Assembly: GCF_022695595.1 (NCBI RefSeq)
Contig: NZ_CP074380.1
Location: forward strand, 5,320,001 to 5,384,000
Length of the DNA stretch: 64,000 bases
Direction of reading: 5' to 3'
From: Streptomyces sp. MST-110588
GTDB taxonomy: Bacteria > Actinomycetota > Actinomycetes > Streptomycetales > Streptomycetaceae
Below the pieces are notes generated by a model. The model was not told where the DNA came from, searched no databases, and worked only from the letters and a program-made list of their open reading frames with translations. Below, one piece after another: positions 1 to 9,208 of the stretch; positions within the stretch are counted from its first letter, which is position 1, and each line of letters starts with the position of its first letter. The position numbers and the translations under genes are program-made.

Positions 1-3000
1 GCATCAGGGTGTGAGGGATCGCTGACGCCCGCCGGGTCGTGGGGCACCTGGCGTTCGGGGGCGTCGGTGTCCGCGCCGGCGGGGTGGTGGGGGTATGGGG
101 GTTGCTGCTGCTGTGGGTAGGGCTGGTTCTGGTAGGGGGACGGGGGATGGGGCTGCTGGTACGGGTTCGGGTGCTGTTGGTGGGGCTGCTGGTATGGGCT
201 CTGGTGGGGTTGCTGGTAGGGGTTGGGTTGCTGAGGGTGAGGTTGAGGCTGCTGGAGGTATGGGTTGGGCTGTTGGTAGGGGTTCGGGTTTGGTTGTTGA
301 TACGGATGCGGCTGCGGCGGCTGCTGGTAGGGGTTGGGCTGGTGGGGCTGGACGTACGGGTTCTGGTGTTGCGGGTGGGGCTGCTGCTGTGAGTAGGGCT
401 GGGGCTGAGGCTGCTGGTGGGGTTGTTGGGGCGGCTGCTGTTGTGGGTGCGGCTGGACGTAGGGGTTCTGCTGGTAGGGCTGCTGGTGCTGGACAGGCTG
501 AGGCTGGGGGTGGGGCTGAGGGTGTTGCTGTTGGGGGGTGGGGTGGGGGGTTTGGGTTTGGGTGGGGATGTAGGGGTTGCGGTTGGCGTCGAGGGTTAGG
601 TGCCAGACGCGGTCGGCGTGGGTGTGGATGGGTTGCTGGCTGATCTGGCCGGTCTGGCTGTCGACCCAGATGACGCGGCCGTTGTGGTTGACGGCGTTGA
701 AGACGTGCGCGCCACCGTCGGTGCCGTCGGCGTTCTTCGGCCAGGTGACGAGGACGGCGGCGCCGGCGCCGTGGCAGGCCTGGCGGAGCTCGTCGGCGAT
801 ACGGGCGTAGCTGTCGTGGGCGTTCTGGCCCGAGTCGCGGAAGGGGGTGCCCGCCCAGTTCATGATGTTCTGGGCGCCGTCCCGTTCTCCGCTGAACCGG
901 TCGAGCTTGCCCTTGCTGTCCGTGTCCAGCGTGCGTGGCGCGGAGACCTGGGGGTTGCCGTACCAGGATTCCAGGAACGAGCGGGTGCAGTCGGCGCAGT
1001 TGTTGGAGCGCCCGGGCACGCCGGTGCCGCCGTCGTTCTGGTAGCGGGCCCAGTGCTGGAACGGGTCCGGGTGCTGCTGCGGGGTGCCGTCGGGGTTGCG
1101 CGGGAAGACGTTCAGCAGGGCTTGTTGGTCGTGTGGGGCCGGGGAGTTCAGGCCGCTCGGGTGGTGGTTGAGGCTGTTGCGGATGTCCTGGTAGCTCGGG
1201 CGCGGCGGGTGCTGAGGAGCCGGCGGCTGTTGGTGCTGCGGGGGCTGCTGAGGGTGAGGCTGCTGGTGTTGCTGGGGCTGCGCCTGGTTTTGGGCATGGT
1301 GGGGCTGGGGCGGCTGCTGGGCGTACTGCTGGTATGGCGCTTGGTGCGGCTGTTGGGGAGCGGCTTGGTGGGGTTGTTGCTGCTGGTGGTGGTTGTAGGG
1401 GGTGGGCTGGTGGCTTTGCAGGGTGGGCTGGTGGGGGGCGGGTTGGTGCGGCTGCTGGTACGGGTTGGGCTGGTGTGGCGCCGCCTGGTGGGGGGCCGCC
1501 TGGTGGGGTTGCTGGTACGGGTTGGGTTGGTACGGGTTGGGTTGGTGGGGGGTGGGCTGGTGGGCGACAGCCTGGTGGGGTTGTTGGTAGGGATTGGGTT
1601 GGTGTGGCGCCGCCTGGTGGGGGCCGCCTGGTGCGGCTGCTGGTAGGGGTTGGGCTGCGGCTGGTGCGGCTGGTGCGGCTGGTGGGGGGTGTTCGGGTGG
1701 GGTACGGCGGGTTGCTGGGCGTCCGGCCGGGGGTGTTGGGGCGCGGGGTGTCTTGGTCCGGGCGGGGGCGCTCGTGGTCGCGGTTTGAAGGTGATGGGTC
1801 CGGGTGTGGCTGTGCGCGGTCCGGACCGTGATCGGACGGGTGGTTGGAAGTGTCCGGGCGGGGGTTGGGTTGCTGCCCGTTCTGCTCGGGGCGGGGGCGG
1901 TCCGGGTGGGGCTGTTGGGTGGGGTCCTGGACGATTTGGGAGCCGTCGGGGCGGCGGTTGTTGTGTGGAGGCGTGGTGGGGGTGGTGGGGCGGGGGCCGT
2001 CCAGGCGGGGGTTGTACGGCGGGCGGTCGGGGCGCTGCTGCTGGGTGACGTCCTGGATGGGCCGACGGCCGCCGTCGGGGCGGCGGTTGGGCTGCGAGGA
2101 AACGTTTCCGTTGGACGGCGTGGTGCTGCGGGGGGCAGCGGAATGCGCGGTGGTGGGGCCCGACTGCGGGGGCACGGTGGTGGGGGCGCCCATGACGGGG
2201 CCCGGGTTCTGCGGGGTGTTCTGCTGAGGGGTGGGCGAGGGCCCCGCGTCGGGGGTGGGGTGTGCGCGGTGGTGGGCGGCGGGGCGGTCGCGGTGGCCGC
2301 GGACTGGGTGGACAGCCCGGTGTCGTCGCCCACGTGCGGCATGGGGTCGCCCGGCGCGGGATCGCGCTGCTGTATGGGCTGGCTGTTGGAGGGCGAGTGC
2401 TGGACGGGGGCGCCCTGGGGCGGCGCGCTGACATGCGGCATGGAGGGACGTCCGCCGCCGGTGCCGGTTCCCGTACCGGAGCCGTTGTCGTTCGAGGGCG
2501 AGCTGGAACCGTCGTTGCTCGGAGGGTTGCCGCTGATGGGCTCAGGGCCGGGCGTGGAGGGCCTCGGCTCGGCGTCGGGCGTGCTGGAGGGCGCGTCCTG
2601 GCGCGGTGCCGACTGTTCCGGGGCGGAGTGGTCCGGGGCGGGGCCGGTGTCGGGGGCCGGTGCAGGGGCCGGTGTCGGAGAGGCGTCCGGGTGGGTGGGG
2701 GGCGGCGGCCCTGGGGTGGGCTGGGTGGAGACGTTGTTCGGGTTGTTGTTGTCGGGGTTGGGGCGTGCGGAGTCCGGGGTGTGGTCGGGTGCGGGCTGGG
2801 TGGTGATGTTGTCGTTGGGGTTGTTGTCCGGGTTCGGGCGGACGGAGTCGGGGGTGTGGTCCGGGGCCGGCTGGGTGGAGACCGGGTCCGGGGTAGGAGT
2901 GGGCGTGGGGCGGCTGGTGTCGGGAGCGGGAGTGTTGTCGGGGTGGGGGTTGGGGTTGTTGTCCGGATTGGGGCGTGCGGAGTCCGGGGTGTGGTCGGGC

Positions 3001-4367
3001 GCGGGCTGGGTGGAGACGTTGTTGGGGTTATTGTCCGGGTTCGGACGGGCGGAGTCCGGGGTGTGGTCCGGGGCCAGCTGGGTGGTTACGGAGTCCGGGG
3101 CGGGGCGGTTGCCCGAGTCCGGGGTGCCCGAGTCGTTGTGGGGGGAGGAGGCGTTGGGGGTGGTGTCCGCCCCGTACGGGTTGTGCTTGTCGCCACCCTG
3201 GTAACCGGTGTCGAAGGGCGAACGCTGCTCCGGCGGGGGCAACGGCTGCGGCTTCGGGCGGGAGGGGGAGCCGTCGGAGCCGTTGGGGCTGTTGGAGCTG
3301 TTGGAGCCGTGGCTGTTGTTCGAGCTGGAGGAGCCGTCTGAGCCGCTGCTGTTGCCGGAGGTGCCGGAGCCGCCGTGTCCGCCATCGCTTCCGCCGTTTG
3401 CGCTGGATCCGCTTGATCCGCCGGACCCACTCGGTCCGCCCGTCCCGCCGGATCCGCCGGAGTGCGAGCCCGAGCCGGAGCCGGACCCCGAGCCGGAGCC
3501 GGACCCCGAGCCGGAACCTGCGCCGGAGCCGGACCCCGAGCCGGAACCTGAGCCCGAGCCCGAGCCGGACCCCGAGCCGGATCCGCCGCCGTCGCCGCCC
3601 CCGCTGCCGCTCCCGCCGTCGCCGTGGTGGCCGGCGGCGGAGTCGAGGCCGTGGCGGGCGCGGCGGCCCGCCTTGCCGGCGGCGCCGTCGCGGAGGCTTT
3701 CGCCGAGGGTCTCGCCGGCGTTGTCGATGGCGTCCTTGGCGGCGGCCTTGCCCGCCTTGGCGGTGCGGCCGAGGTCGTAGCCCTTCTGGGCGCCGAAGTT
3801 CTGGTTGACGGTCTGTGCGATGATGTCGGAGACCATGGCCTCCAGTGCGGAGATCACCGGCTCCTTGGCGGCTTCCGCGATGGCCTCGAGGAGCTGCTTG
3901 GCGACTTCCTTGAGGATGCGGCGGACCACTTCACGGGTGGCCAGGGTCGCGCCGGCCGCGCCGATTTCGGACAGCCCGAGGGTGAAGGGTGCCGCGGCCT
4001 GTGCCGCGATGATTTCGGCGGCCAGGATCACCAATTGGGCTATGACGGCGATTTTCATGCCGATGACGAGCGCGGCAGCCGCTTCCAGCGTGTAAGCGAT
4101 GACCTCGGCCGCCTGGCGGGCGTCGTCGAAATAGCCCGAGCCGCCGGAGAACTTCTCCCACGTCTTGTTGAAGCCCTCGATGGAGTCGCCGGTGTTCTGG
4201 CTGAGCACATTGCCCGCGGCGGTGTTGCCGCGGGCTTGGTAGCTCTCGACCTCCGATGCGAACTGCCGCCACACCTGGGCGCATTCGATCAGTTTGTCTT
4301 CGTCTGCCGTCGGCCAGTTGAAGCCGAGCATTTCGAGGATCCACTCAAGTGAATCCGGCAGCATCAT
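1..4367 (-). CDS. Polymorphic toxin: WXG100-like N-terminus and papain-fold glutamine deamidase (3' end outside window)
   Basis: Start is ATG at 4367 with GGGGAG upstream; the frame is still open at the window edge (over 1450 codons). Residues 1-230 are helical and Ala-rich with a hydrophobic stretch, resembling the CpnT/WXG100-like export domain. A long Gly-Ser linker follows (about 3430-3600), then four copies of a repeat containing APDHTPDS and NPDNNPN, then Pro/Gln-rich NPYQQP repeats. Positions 1200-600 encode a papain-fold (Papain_fold_tox1) domain: NNCADC with the probable nucleophile Cys at 998-996, HVFNAVNHNG with the His at 707-705, and WVDSQ with the Asp at 662-660. This family deamidates glutamine side chains of target proteins; the target here is unknown. 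A further Gln/Pro-rich tail follows. The frame shifts three times at five-G runs (2251-2255, 1729-1733, 1619-1623); one added base at each restores continuous repeat protein. It follows a WXG100-like gene and a possible immunity gene in the same direction. Confidence 0.82.
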   Translation of the reverse strand, partial: MMLPDSLEWILEMLGFNWPTADEDKLIECAQVWRQFASEVESYQARGNTAAGNVLSQNTGDSIEGFNKTWEKFSGGSGYFDDARQAAEVIAYTLEAAAALVIGMKIAVIAQLVILAAEIIAAQAAAPFTLGLSEIGAAGATLATREVVRRILKEVAKQLLEAIAEAAKEPVISALEAMVSDIIAQTVNQNFGAQKGYDLGRTAKAGKAAAKDAIDNAGETLGESLRDGAAGKAGRRARHGLDSAAGHHGDGGSGSGGGDGGGSGSGSGSGSGSGSGSGSGSGAGSGSGSGSGSGSGSGSGSHSGGSGGTGGPSGSGGSSGSSANGGSDGGHGGSGTSGNSSGSDGSSSSNNSHGSNSSNSPNGSDGSPSRPKPQPLPPPEQRSPFDTGYQGGDKHNPYGADTTPNASSPHNDSGTPDSGNRPAPDSVTTQLAPDHTPDSARPNPDNNPNNVSTQPAPDHTPDSARPNPDNNPNPHPDNTPAPDTSRPTPTPTPDPVSTQPAPDHTPDSVRPNPDNNPNDNITTQPAPDHTPDSARPNPDNNNPNNVSTQPTPGPPPPTHPDASPTPAPAPAPDTGPAPDHSAPEQSAPRQDAPSSTPDAEPRPSTPGPEPISGNPPSNDGSSSPSNDNGSGTGTGTGGGRPSMPHVSAPPQGAPVQHSPSNSQPIQQRDPAPGDPMPHVGDDTGLSTQSAATATAPPPTTAHTPPPTRGPRPPLSRTPRRTRAPSWAPPPPCPRSRAPPPRIPLPPAAPRRPTETFPRSPTAAPTAAVGPSRTSPSSSAPTARRTTPAWTAPAPPPPPRLHTTTAAPTAPKSSRTPPNSPTRTAPAPSRTGSNPTPARTLPTTRPITVRTAHSHTRTHHLQTATTSAPARTKTPRAPTPPAGRPATRRTPPEHPPPAAPAAPAAAQPLPAAAPGGPHQAAPHQPNPYQQPHQAVAHQPTPHQPNPYQPNPYQQPHQAAPHQAAPHQPNPYQQPHQPAPHQPTLQSHQPTPYNHHQQQQPHQAAPQQPHQAPYQQYAQQPPQPHHAQNQAQPQQHQQPHPQQPPQHQQPPAPQHPPRPSYQDIRNSLNHHPSGLNSPAPHDQQALLNVFPRNPDGTPQQHPDPFQHWARYQNDGGTGVPGRSNNCADCTRSFLESWYGNPQVSAPRTLDTDSKGKLDRFSGERDGAQNIMNWAGTPFRDSGQNAHDSYARIADELRQACHGAGAAVLVTWPKNADGTDGGAHVFNAVNHNGRVIWVDSQTGQISQQPIHTHADRVWHLTLDANRNPYIPTQTQTPHPTPQQQHPQPHPQPQPVQHQQPYQQNPYVQPHPQQQPPQQPHQQPQPQPYSQQQPHPQHQNPYVQPHQPNPYQQPPQPHPYQQPNPNPYQQPNPYLQQPQPHPQQPNPYQQPHQSPYQQPHQQHPNPYQQPHPPSPYQNQPYPQQQQPPYPHHPAGADTDAPERQVPHDPAGVSDPSHPD

Positions 4368-4512
4368 GGACAAGGCGGAACTCCCCCGTGGACGTGCTCA
4401 GTACTGCTACTTGTGCTTACGGCTGCATATGGGAAGGCGGGTGCGGTGATCGGGCCTTCGGGCCGGGAATCAACAGGCCGGCCGGTTCAGCGGCCGGCCC
4501 GTCGGAACCGGT

Positions 4513-5028
4513 TCAGTGAGGTCTCGTGTAGTCGGTATAAGTGACCTTGACGTCGTCCTTCGGGGCCGTCGGGTCGCTCCACGCCTGTTTGTTATCGACG
4601 TGCTGCTTCATCAGGGAGTCGTTGAAGTCCTCACCCTCCGCGTAGTTCTTGGACATGGAGGTGAGTGCTTTGCCGATTTCCTGGAGCTTCGCGGAGAGGT
4701 GTCCCATCGATTCGTACATGCCGTCGCGCAGGCCCTCGTATGCGACGCCGAACTTCTCGCCGATCTCGTCGTCGCCCCACGGCGGGGAGTCGGCCTTGCT
4801 GTCCAGCGTCGTCAGGCCGCTCCAGAACTTCTCACCGAAGGACTTCTCCGGCTCCTTCGGCGTGCTGCCCGGCTTCGGCGGGGTGCCGGGCGGGCCCGCG
4901 CCCAGCGCGTGGAGGCCGTCCATTAGCCGTTTCACCGAGCTCTGGAAGTCCTCGCCCAGCTTGACGAAGCTGGTGCCTTCCGCCTTGAGGCTCTCCGGAT
5001 CCGTCTGGAATCCGCCTGCGCCGGCCAC
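4513..5028 (-). CDS. WXG100-like (ESX/type VII family) small protein
   Basis: The protein has 171 residues and starts at GTG 5028 behind GGGGGA. The first 45 residues are helical (LKAEGTSFVKLGEDFQSSVKR), a Pro/Gly-rich loop follows, and a second helical half contains the FWSGL and YEGLRDGMYESMGHLSAKLQEI segments. This two-helix layout, with no signal peptide and no enzyme motif, fits the WXG100-like proteins encoded beside type VII secreted toxins, which are thought to act as export partners or chaperones. It is somewhat longer than classical 100-residue WXG100 proteins because of the central loop. The gene lies 145 bases upstream of the giant toxin gene on the same strand, so shared transcription and partnership are inferred. 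Family assignment is by pattern only. Confidence 0.75.
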   Translation of the reverse strand: MAGAGGFQTDPESLKAEGTSFVKLGEDFQSSVKRLMDGLHALGAGPPGTPPKPGSTPKEPEKSFGEKFWSGLTTLDSKADSPPWGDDEIGEKFGVAYEGLRDGMYESMGHLSAKLQEIGKALTSMSKNYAEGEDFNDSLMKQHVDNKQAWSDPTAPKDDVKVTYTDYTRPH

Positions 5029-5198
5029 AACGTCCCCCGTCGTAATGTTCGTCGATGATCGATGAGTTCTGCCCGCCAGAGTTTAGGGGGGCCTACTGAC
5101 AGCCCGCCAAAGGCCGAACCTCTCGGCCGTACCTACGTCAGCGGCGGAGCGGAGTGGGGAGCGGCGGTGGCGGGGCCGGTATCCGTGAGTCGGTGTGT

Positions 5199-5693
5199 TC
5201 AGGGCGTGTTCGGGCGCTGTTGCATCTGGCGGTAGAGCTCCACGGCGGGCTCGGGCGGGAAGTTGGGGAGGAACGTCACTGCGCCGTCGGTCTTCGAGAT
5301 GACGATGTTGCTGCCTCCGGGCGCGGAGGGCAGGGCGGTCGGGTCCTCGCGGGGCGGGTAGCCGGCGTAGACCAGGTAGCCGAGGTCGAACTCGTGGACC
5401 ATGAGCGAGGCCGGGCCACCGGGCGAACCGACCTCGGGGAAGTGCATACGGCCGATCTCCAGCGCGTGGTCGGCGTCGGTGGGCACGATGACGGGCGGGA
5501 TGGAGACGCCCGGCGGAGGGAAGGGCGGGGGGTAGGGAGGGAGCGGGGGAGGTTCGGACCCCGCGTTGCCGGGGGCGCTCCCCGTGTTCCCGGGCTGCTG
5601 CGGCGGTTGTGCCGGGTTCCCGCCCCAGTTCCCCGCCGGATTTCCGGCCGGGTGTCCGGACGGATTTGCGCCCGTGTTGTCGGGTTCCGTCAT
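5199..5693 (-). CDS. Proline-rich protein with small C-terminal domain; possible immunity protein of the toxin locus
   Basis: The protein has 164 residues and starts at ATG 5693 with GGGAGG eight bases upstream. Residues 1-70 are disordered and rich in Pro, Gly and Asn (PPLPPYPPPFPPP). Residues 75-164 form a compact domain: a helix (ADHALEIGRMHFPE), strands (LMVHEFDLGYLVYAG), a GGSNIVISKTDGAVTFLP segment and a final helix (EPAVELYRQ). That strand order resembles YrhB/Imm35-like immunity proteins, but I see no decisive motif. It is the first gene of the three-gene toxin group, so a role in protecting the producer or in handling the toxin is plausible. It could equally be an ESX accessory protein. 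Function is unproven. Confidence 0.6.
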   Translation of the reverse strand: MTEPDNTGANPSGHPAGNPAGNWGGNPAQPPQQPGNTGSAPGNAGSEPPPLPPYPPPFPPPGVSIPPVIVPTDADHALEIGRMHFPEVGSPGGPASLMVHEFDLGYLVYAGYPPREDPTALPSAPGGSNIVISKTDGAVTFLPNFPPEPAVELYRQMQQRPNTP

Positions 5694-5817
5694 GGAACGT
5701 TCCTCCCGTTGCGTTGCCTTTGGCGACAGCGATGACTGCTGGTCAACTTAACGGACGCGGTGGAGGCGGATGTGGTTCTGGGGTGTGAGAGCCGTGGGAG
5801 GGGTATTGGGTGGAGGG

Positions 5818-6600
5818 TCAGCTTGCGGAGGTCGGGACCTGCTGGGCGGGCTGGTCGGTTGCTTCCGCATCGTTCGTTCGGGCCGTCCGGGCCGTCCGGG
5901 CCGTTTGGGCGGGGTGGCCCGCTTGGCCGTCCCCGTGGGCCGCCTGCATCCTGGCGCGGCCCTTCTTGGCCGTACGGATCGTGTAGAACATCAGCCCGGC
6001 CAGGAAGGCGAAGGGCAGCACGTTGGCGACCCCGACCATGGTGGCGGTGTCCAGTACGAAGGTGAGCGCGGCCTTGATGCCGGCCTCGACCAGGAAGGCG
6101 ACGCCCCAGACGGCGGTGAGCCGGCGCTGGCTCTTCCGGAAGCCCGGGTACGCGTCCCAGAAGCCGTTCCAGCGGGCGATGCCCTCGGGAGTGCCGTCCG
6201 TGGCGAACTTTCGGCCGAAGTAGAACATCAGCGGGCGTGCCATGAACAGGCTGACCAGGTAAGCCGTGCCGACGAGGCCGGTCACCGCGGAGTCTTTCAG
6301 GAAGAGGAGCTTGGTGCTGCTGTAGACGAGGGAGCCGGCCGCCCCCAGCAGCAGCGTGAGGAGGATGAGCACGCTGAACTCGTCCAGCCGCCGGTGCAGG
6401 GCGTAATACAGGATCATTTCGACCACGGGCCAGCCGGAGATGATCAGCAGGGCCGTCTCCGGCCGTACACCGTGATCGGTGAGCTGTCCGTATGTGATCC
6501 AGGGCAGGACGATGCTGAACAGGACCGTGGGGCCCCAATTGAGCAGCAGGGTCTTCCCTGACCCCGAAGCCTTTCCTGGTCGGCTGCCGTCGTCAGCCAT
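5818..6600 (-). CDS. VC0807-type integral membrane protein
   Basis: ATG 6600 is chosen because GGGGGAACGG lies just upstream; an in-frame ATG at 6621 is the alternative. The product has 260 residues with about six hydrophobic segments, for example VLFSIVLPWITYGQL, LLIISGWPVVEMILYYAL, FSVLILLTLLLGAAGSLVYS and NVLPFAFLAGLMFYTI. The FWDAYPGFRKSQRRLTAVWG loop and overall layout match the VC0807 family of intracellular-septation-like membrane proteins, whose function is unknown. The C-terminus carries a low-complexity Ala/Thr/Arg tail. It lies 64 bases after the MFS gene on the same strand and may be cotranscribed with it. Confidence 0.8.
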   Translation of the reverse strand: MADDGSRPGKASGSGKTLLLNWGPTVLFSIVLPWITYGQLTDHGVRPETALLIISGWPVVEMILYYALHRRLDEFSVLILLTLLLGAAGSLVYSSTKLLFLKDSAVTGLVGTAYLVSLFMARPLMFYFGRKFATDGTPEGIARWNGFWDAYPGFRKSQRRLTAVWGVAFLVEAGIKAALTFVLDTATMVGVANVLPFAFLAGLMFYTIRTAKKGRARMQAAHGDGQAGHPAQTARTARTARTNDAEATDQPAQQVPTSAS

Positions 6601-6664
6601 GGGATTCCGTTCCCCCGACATCGCGCTCACGCACACTCTCTTCCGGAAGCGATTGATCATCTGA

Positions 6665-8113
6665 TCAACCGGGGGATCTTCGCATGGATCGGCGACGGTC
6701 ATGAACACGCCAGCCGCGGGTTCGGGGACTCCTGCCGACGACCGCGGCCAGGACGGTGAGGGCCGGTATCAGGGCAAGGGCCGTCGTGCTCCCCTCCGCA
6801 TCCGCGACCTGGGCGAACACCGCCGCTCCTGCCGCGCCGCCGGCCATGTCGAGGCTGTTGAGCCAGGACATCGTCTCGGTGACGCGCCCTTCCTGGGCCA
6901 GGTCGCCGCCCATGGTGCGCAGGGCCGCGAACAGAGCGCCGATCACCAGTCCGGCCAACGGGCAGACCAGGAGCACCGCCAGGGGCGAGAACCGCGCGGT
7001 CAGCGCCAGGGCGGCGGATCCGGCCGCGAACACGCAGAGCAGTACGGGAATCCTGGGGCCGCGGGACAGCAGGGTCGGGGCGGCGCCCAGGGCGAGGCTG
7101 CCCAGCACGCTGCCGACGGACAGCACACCCAGGTACGAGCCGGTCAGCCCGGCGGCGTCGTACTCCCGTGCGTAGATCGGCAGCACCACGTCCAAGGCGG
7201 TGACCGCCGCTACGAAGAGGCCGTTCGTGGCCAGCAGGCGCCGCAGAGGGGCCGAGGCCAGTGGTCCGAGCCGGGGCCGGGAACGACCTGGACGGCTGAG
7301 CCGGGGCCGGGAGCGACCCGGACGCGGGGCGGCGGAGGGGGAAGTGGCCGATGGCGCGGCGGTGCCGGCGGCGCTGGTCGTGCCGATGCCGCTGGTCGTG
7401 GTGAGGGTCGGTACCGCGATGACGGAGACAGTTGAGATGAGCGATATGGCCGCGAACGGTGCGAAGGGCGAGAGCGACAGGCTGAGCCAGCCGGCGAGCA
7501 CCGGGCCGGTGATCAGCGCGGTGCCCGTCATGGAGGAGTCGAGGGCCATGGCAGTGGCCAGCGTCCCGGCGTCCATGGCGCCGCCGTGCCACAGGGAACG
7601 CATCATGACGGCGACGGGAGGGGCGGTCGCGCCCATGGCCGCGGCGAGTACGCAGACGGCGGCGGCCGGGCACGCGCCGCCGCTCGCCGTCAGGAGCAGC
7701 AGGACCGTGGCCGTCAGGTGTACGGCGAGGCAGCCGAGTAGGACCGGGCGGGGGGAGCGCCGGTCGATGAGCCGTCCGCGCAGCGGTGCGGTCAGCCCCT
7801 GGCCGATGGCCGAGCTGCTCACGGCGAGGCCCGCGGTTCCGTACGAGTAGTCACGGCTGACCAGGAGCAGCAGGCTCAGGCCGGCCATGCCGGGGGCCAG
7901 CTTCGACGCCATGCCGATCGCGGCGAGCCGCCGGAAGCCGGGTACGCCCGTCAACGCCCGGTAATTGCCGAGGAAACGCGGCGGAACAGTATCCGTCGGC
8001 CTGGTGGAGTCGGGGGAGGTGGAGTCGGTGGAATCGGTGGTGGGTTCGGCGGTGGAGCCGGTGGGGGAGCAGGCGGTGGGTTCGGTGGCGGGGGCCGTGC
8101 CTGGCCGGTCCAC
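6665..8113 (-). CDS. MFS transporter, probable drug exporter
   Basis: The product has 482 residues. GTG 8113 is chosen because its G is the last base of the upstream merR stop codon (TAG/GTG overlap), which indicates translational coupling. Residues 1-40 are a Thr/Ser/Pro tail. About twelve membrane segments follow in two halves, such as LAAIGMASKLAPGMAGLSLL and GLAVSSSAIGQGLTAPLRGR, the latter with the MFS loop GRLIDRRSPRP. A Pro/Arg/Ser-rich loop near the middle separates the halves. The family exports or imports small molecules using ion gradients; coupling to a MerR regulator suggests a ligand-induced efflux pump. The substrate cannot be read from the sequence. Confidence 0.87.
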   Translation of the reverse strand: MDRPGTAPATEPTACSPTGSTAEPTTDSTDSTSPDSTRPTDTVPPRFLGNYRALTGVPGFRRLAAIGMASKLAPGMAGLSLLLLVSRDYSYGTAGLAVSSSAIGQGLTAPLRGRLIDRRSPRPVLLGCLAVHLTATVLLLLTASGGACPAAAVCVLAAAMGATAPPVAVMMRSLWHGGAMDAGTLATAMALDSSMTGTALITGPVLAGWLSLSLSPFAPFAAISLISTVSVIAVPTLTTTSGIGTTSAAGTAAPSATSPSAAPRPGRSRPRLSRPGRSRPRLGPLASAPLRRLLATNGLFVAAVTALDVVLPIYAREYDAAGLTGSYLGVLSVGSVLGSLALGAAPTLLSRGPRIPVLLCVFAAGSAALALTARFSPLAVLLVCPLAGLVIGALFAALRTMGGDLAQEGRVTETMSWLNSLDMAGGAAGAAVFAQVADAEGSTTALALIPALTVLAAVVGRSPRTRGWRVHDRRRSMRRSPG

Positions 8114-9120
8114 TAGCGGGACATCCGGGCGCGAAGGGCCGCGACGGACCAGGCGAGCACCGGCGCCAGGCTCTCCGGCGCGGGCCAGCCGTTGACCACC
8201 GCGAGCAGGTGCAGGTACTGGTCCCTGCGTGGGTCGTCCATGCTCTCCAGACGGGCCATGAGACGTCGGCGCAGTTCGGCGTCGTCGAGTCCGTCGTGTC
8301 CGGCAGGCTCGGCAGGCCCGGCAGGATCGGCAGGTCCGTCGGACCCGGCGGGCTGGCCGAGGATGTACGCGTAGTGCGCCGTGAGCGCCGCGACGACCGG
8401 CTCGGCCTCGGGCGAGGCCGGGTCGGTACCGGCCTCCAGGGCCGGCGTCACCTGGGCGCGTACGGCTTCGGCGAGGATGCGGGGCAGACCCGTGGCGTCG
8501 TCCGGGGCACGGTCGGTCGCCAGGTCCCGGGCCATGCCGCGCATGGTGGTACGGAAATCCCGGTCCTGGAACAGCTCGGCCAGGTTCACCCATGCCTCGA
8601 TCTGTTCGGGTTCGGGGTTCTCGGGCAGCTCGGGAGTCATCGAGCGGGTGACCGCCGCGAAGGCCGGGTGGTCGTGCAGGCCGTCGAAGACGGTGCCGAG
8701 GAAGTCGTCGATCAGGGACTGCCGTTCGGCCGCGGAGAGCCTTGCCAGTCTGTGCATGAGATCCAGTTCCTTGGGGCTGGAGCCGCGCCTGGCCACCGCC
8801 GTCAGCACCGCGCGGCGCAGCCGCAGTACGCGGATCTGCACCTCCAGCGCCTCTGCGTGCGCCGCGGCCACCTCGGGCAGCGAGACCTCCCGGTCCACGA
8901 CCTTCCGGATGGTGGCCAGGTCGAGTCCCAGGTCGCGCAGGGTGCGTACGAGATCGAGGCGGGCGACGGCGTCGGCCCCGTACAGGCGGTACCCGGCCGG
9001 GCTGCGGTCGGTCGGCGGCACGATGCCGGCGTCGGAGTAGAACCTGACGGTCTTGACCGTCAGTCCCGTCCGCCGTGCCAGATCGCCGATCGAGTGGAGC
9101 GTGTCGCTGTCGCCGTTCAT
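8113..9120 (-). CDS. MerR family transcriptional regulator
   Basis: The product has 335 residues. The N-terminal winged helix is canonical (HSIGDLARRTGLTVKTVRFY, then AGYRLYGADAVARLDLVRTL), followed by the dimerisation helix (LDLATIRKVVDREVSLPEV). Residues 110-335 form a large helical C-terminal part of the type that senses small ligands; no metal-binding Cys pair is visible. The last coding base overlaps the start of the MFS gene, so the pair is probably coexpressed. A dyad of the CTCC/GGAG type sits in the leader at 9135-9153, fitting autoregulation. Inferred role: drug- or metabolite-responsive activator of the adjacent exporter. Confidence 0.9.
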   Translation of the reverse strand: MNGDSDTLHSIGDLARRTGLTVKTVRFYSDAGIVPPTDRSPAGYRLYGADAVARLDLVRTLRDLGLDLATIRKVVDREVSLPEVAAAHAEALEVQIRVLRLRRAVLTAVARRGSSPKELDLMHRLARLSAAERQSLIDDFLGTVFDGLHDHPAFAAVTRSMTPELPENPEPEQIEAWVNLAELFQDRDFRTTMRGMARDLATDRAPDDATGLPRILAEAVRAQVTPALEAGTDPASPEAEPVVAALTAHYAYILGQPAGSDGPADPAGPAEPAGHDGLDDAELRRRLMARLESMDDPRRDQYLHLLAVVNGWPAPESLAPVLAWSVAALRARMSR

Positions 9121-9134
9121 GACCCCACCCTCAC

Positions 9135-9153
9135 GTCTCCCCCTACTGGAGAC
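9135..9153. promoter_or_regulatory. MerR-type dyad operator
   Basis: GTCTCC at 9135-9140 and GGAGAC at 9148-9153 form perfect six-base arms around a seven-base spacer, 15 bases upstream of the merR start. Such CTCC-N7-GGAG dyads lie within promoters controlled by MerR proteins. A TTGAGT element (reverse complement of 9152-9157) overlaps the dyad and could be the -35. Confidence 0.6.
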
Positions 9154-9208
9154 TCAAGCCCTATGAGACAGACGAGCTCTACGAGCCCCGCGGGAACAGG
9201 AATGGGAA

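Noticed and set aside
3208..3780. Plus-strand ORF rich in EPEPEPDP repeats
   Set aside because: It is the antisense image of the Gly-Ser linker in the toxin gene; no ribosome-binding site or domain.
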